Assembly: GCA_937124505.1 (NCBI GenBank) | Contig: CAKZKV010000107.1 | Location: 1-7,114 of the forward strand | From: an uncultured Alphaproteobacteria bacterium | Lineage (GTDB): Bacteria; Pseudomonadota; Alphaproteobacteria; Micavibrionales; Micavibrionaceae | Direction of reading: 5' to 3' | DNA length: 7,114 nucleotides | Part shown: positions 6,269 through 7,114 of the stretch, in pieces | Layout of the letters: each line of letters starts with the position of its first letter | Numbering within the stretch: the first letter of the stretch is position 1 | Notes under the pieces: generated by a model | Told to the model about the DNA's origin: nothing | Databases searched by the model: none | What the model saw: the letters and a program-made list of their open reading frames with translations, nothing else | Program-made: the position numbers and the translations under genes

Positions 6269-7114
6269 TCACCTTTACAACCATGCCTGTCGCGCCGTTC
6301 ATTTCTACTATATCTCCGTTTTTCAGCCAGTGCATGATATCGGGGATGGCGACAATCGCCGGAATGCCCATCTCCCGCGCCACAATCGCGGAATGGGAAA
6401 GCAGGCTGCCGCGCTCCACCAATATTCCCGCCGCATTACTGAACAAGGCAATCCATCCGGGATCGGTATGTTTGGCTACCAGAATTTCACCGCTTTGCAA
6501 AATTTCCGTGCGCGGATCATGAATAACACGCACTTTGGCTTTCACGATGCCACTGCAACAGCCAAGACCTGTACGTTTCTCTCCTTTGGCATTGGACACA
6601 AAGGCCGTTTCTTTCAGGTTTGTCTTCATCAGGTCGGGAAGCGTCGCTCCCCTTGTTTCAAAGCGGTTGGGTAAATCGCCTTTTTCATGAAAACTTTCAG
6701 CCTCCTTACGGCGCAAGGCGATCAGGGCTTTCAGATCACAGGTCATGATAGTGCCGTCAATCAGGCCGAGGATTTCTTCGACTTGCAGGAAAAAGATATC
6801 GCGTTCCTGTTCGATTAAGTTTTCTTCTGCCAGACGTTTTCCCGCAGCCAGAAAAACCTTGCGTACGCGTCCAAAGACACGCGTACGTTCAAAGCGCAGA
6901 TTTTCGCGGTCACGGATGCGGGCCTTGGCCCAGTTGACCCAGAACCGGGCAATGCGCTTTTTAAACGGTTTTCCATGAAGGGTCTCGTCTAATCGTTTCT
7001 CAGGAGTGATTTGCTGGCTTTTTTCCGGCGTATGTGGCCGTTGCGCCGTGTAACCGATTGCCTGTAACAGGGCTTGTGGGTCTTCGTCCAGCGTCAGGCT
7101 TTCCAGCTTAAGCT
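6258..7114 (-). CDS. PEP-utilising phosphotransferase, C-terminal part (PEP synthase / rifampicin phosphotransferase-like), cut by the window edge
   Basis: Only the last 284 codons are visible; the frame runs open through the right edge, so an ATG at 6746 is internal and not the start. The visible part has an Arg/Lys-rich helical linker (about 45-105, with RENLRFERTR and FLAAGKRL), then DIFFLQVEEILG and NRFETRG, as in PEP-synthase-like proteins. It ends in the swivelling phosphohistidine domain (about 185-284). The catalytic histidine is in LLSHSAIVAREMGIPAIV, at codon 6393-6395, followed by an intact GDIVEMNGATG end. In this family an N-terminal ATP-grasp domain phosphorylates the histidine, which passes phosphate to pyruvate/PEP, to rifampicin or to another acceptor. 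The ATP-binding half should lie outside the window. Co-location with lipid-type enzymes suggests an acceptor other than pyruvate, but this is inference. It is the most upstream gene seen, and the operon promoter is not in the window. Confidence 0.93.
   Translation of the reverse strand, partial: LKLESLTLDEDPQALLQAIGYTAQRPHTPEKSQQITPEKRLDETLHGKPFKKRIARFWVNWAKARIRDRENLRFERTRVFGRVRKVFLAAGKRLAEENLIEQERDIFFLQVEEILGLIDGTIMTCDLKALIALRRKEAESFHEKGDLPNRFETRGATLPDLMKTNLKETAFVSNAKGEKRTGLGCCSGIVKAKVRVIHDPRTEILQSGEILVAKHTDPGWIALFSNAAGILVERGSLLSHSAIVAREMGIPAIVAIPDIMHWLKNGDIVEMNGATGMVVKVNDE
6270..6276 (-). promoter_or_regulatory. Ribosome binding site of the DUF3419 gene
   Basis: The minus strand reads AAAGGTG, 1 base before the ATG at 6268 and 4 bases before the adjacent ATG at 6265. 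Both ATGs are in frame. Spacing favours the second, with a one-residue difference in the product. Confidence 0.5.

Noticed and set aside
6258..6746. A separate 162-residue protein starting at the ATG at 6746
   Set aside because: The same frame continues without a stop to the window edge, and the added residues match the linker of PEP-synthase-like proteins. The ATG is an internal methionine.
6745..6978. Plus-strand Arg/Ser-rich open frame of 77 codons
   Set aside because: It is a shadow of the Arg/Lys/Glu-rich linker of the phosphotransferase on the minus strand.
1..7114. Mobile elements, CRISPR arrays, tRNA or rRNA genes, phage or defence genes
   Set aside because: I found no transposase or integrase motifs, no spaced direct repeats and no tRNA-like cloverleaf. 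All long genes fit metabolic enzyme families.

Overview
This is a bacterial protein-coding window: densely packed genes, ATG starts with Shine-Dalgarno sites, overlapping stop/start codons and no introns. Base composition looks roughly balanced in G+C. The protein families are widespread in Gram-negative bacteria, and a proteobacterium is my best guess, but nothing here (no rRNA, no lineage marker) fixes the taxon. I see no transposase, integrase, CRISPR array, tRNA or rRNA.

Layout from left to right. Positions 1-161 are mostly non-coding: a weak bulged hairpin downstream of the alcohol dehydrogenase gene, and near the edge a very good ribosome binding site followed by a two-codon reading frame. 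Positions 162-1199 (minus) encode a medium-chain zinc alcohol dehydrogenase. Positions 1200-1293 are a divergent intergenic region with a perfect TTGACA box facing right. Positions 1294-1620 (plus) encode a small acidic protein of unknown family, whose stop codon overlaps tail to tail with the next gene. From 1613 to the right edge, everything is one tightly packed minus-strand operon.

In transcription order (right to left) the operon encodes: the C-terminal part of a PEP-synthase/rifampicin-phosphotransferase-like phosphotransferase, which enters from beyond the window; a DUF3419/BtaA-like protein, from the family that moves the 3-amino-3-carboxypropyl group of S-adenosylmethionine onto a lipid; a membrane protein of the CTP-dependent lipid-alcohol kinase family (dolichol, phytol and diacylglycerol kinases) with an extra membrane half; a GNAT-like acyltransferase; and an adenylate-forming ligase whose C-terminus resembles the OleC/beta-lactone-synthetase group. 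Neighbouring genes overlap by 11, 4 and 10 bases, and the last pair is separated by 2 bases. This argues for co-transcription, translational coupling and one shared pathway.

The operon is the main point of interest. One membrane lipid kinase homologue, one SAM aminocarboxypropyl transferase homologue, an acyl/carboxyl-activating ligase, an acyltransferase and a phosphotransferase together look like a biosynthetic cassette for an unusual, probably lipid-linked, amino-acid-containing metabolite. It is not the classical betaine-lipid pathway, because no BtaB-type N-methyltransferase is in the window. The product and the order of steps are inference. The alcohol dehydrogenase lies just beyond the operon on the same strand, but it has its own upstream region and is separated by an opposite-strand gene, so a link to the pathway is not shown.
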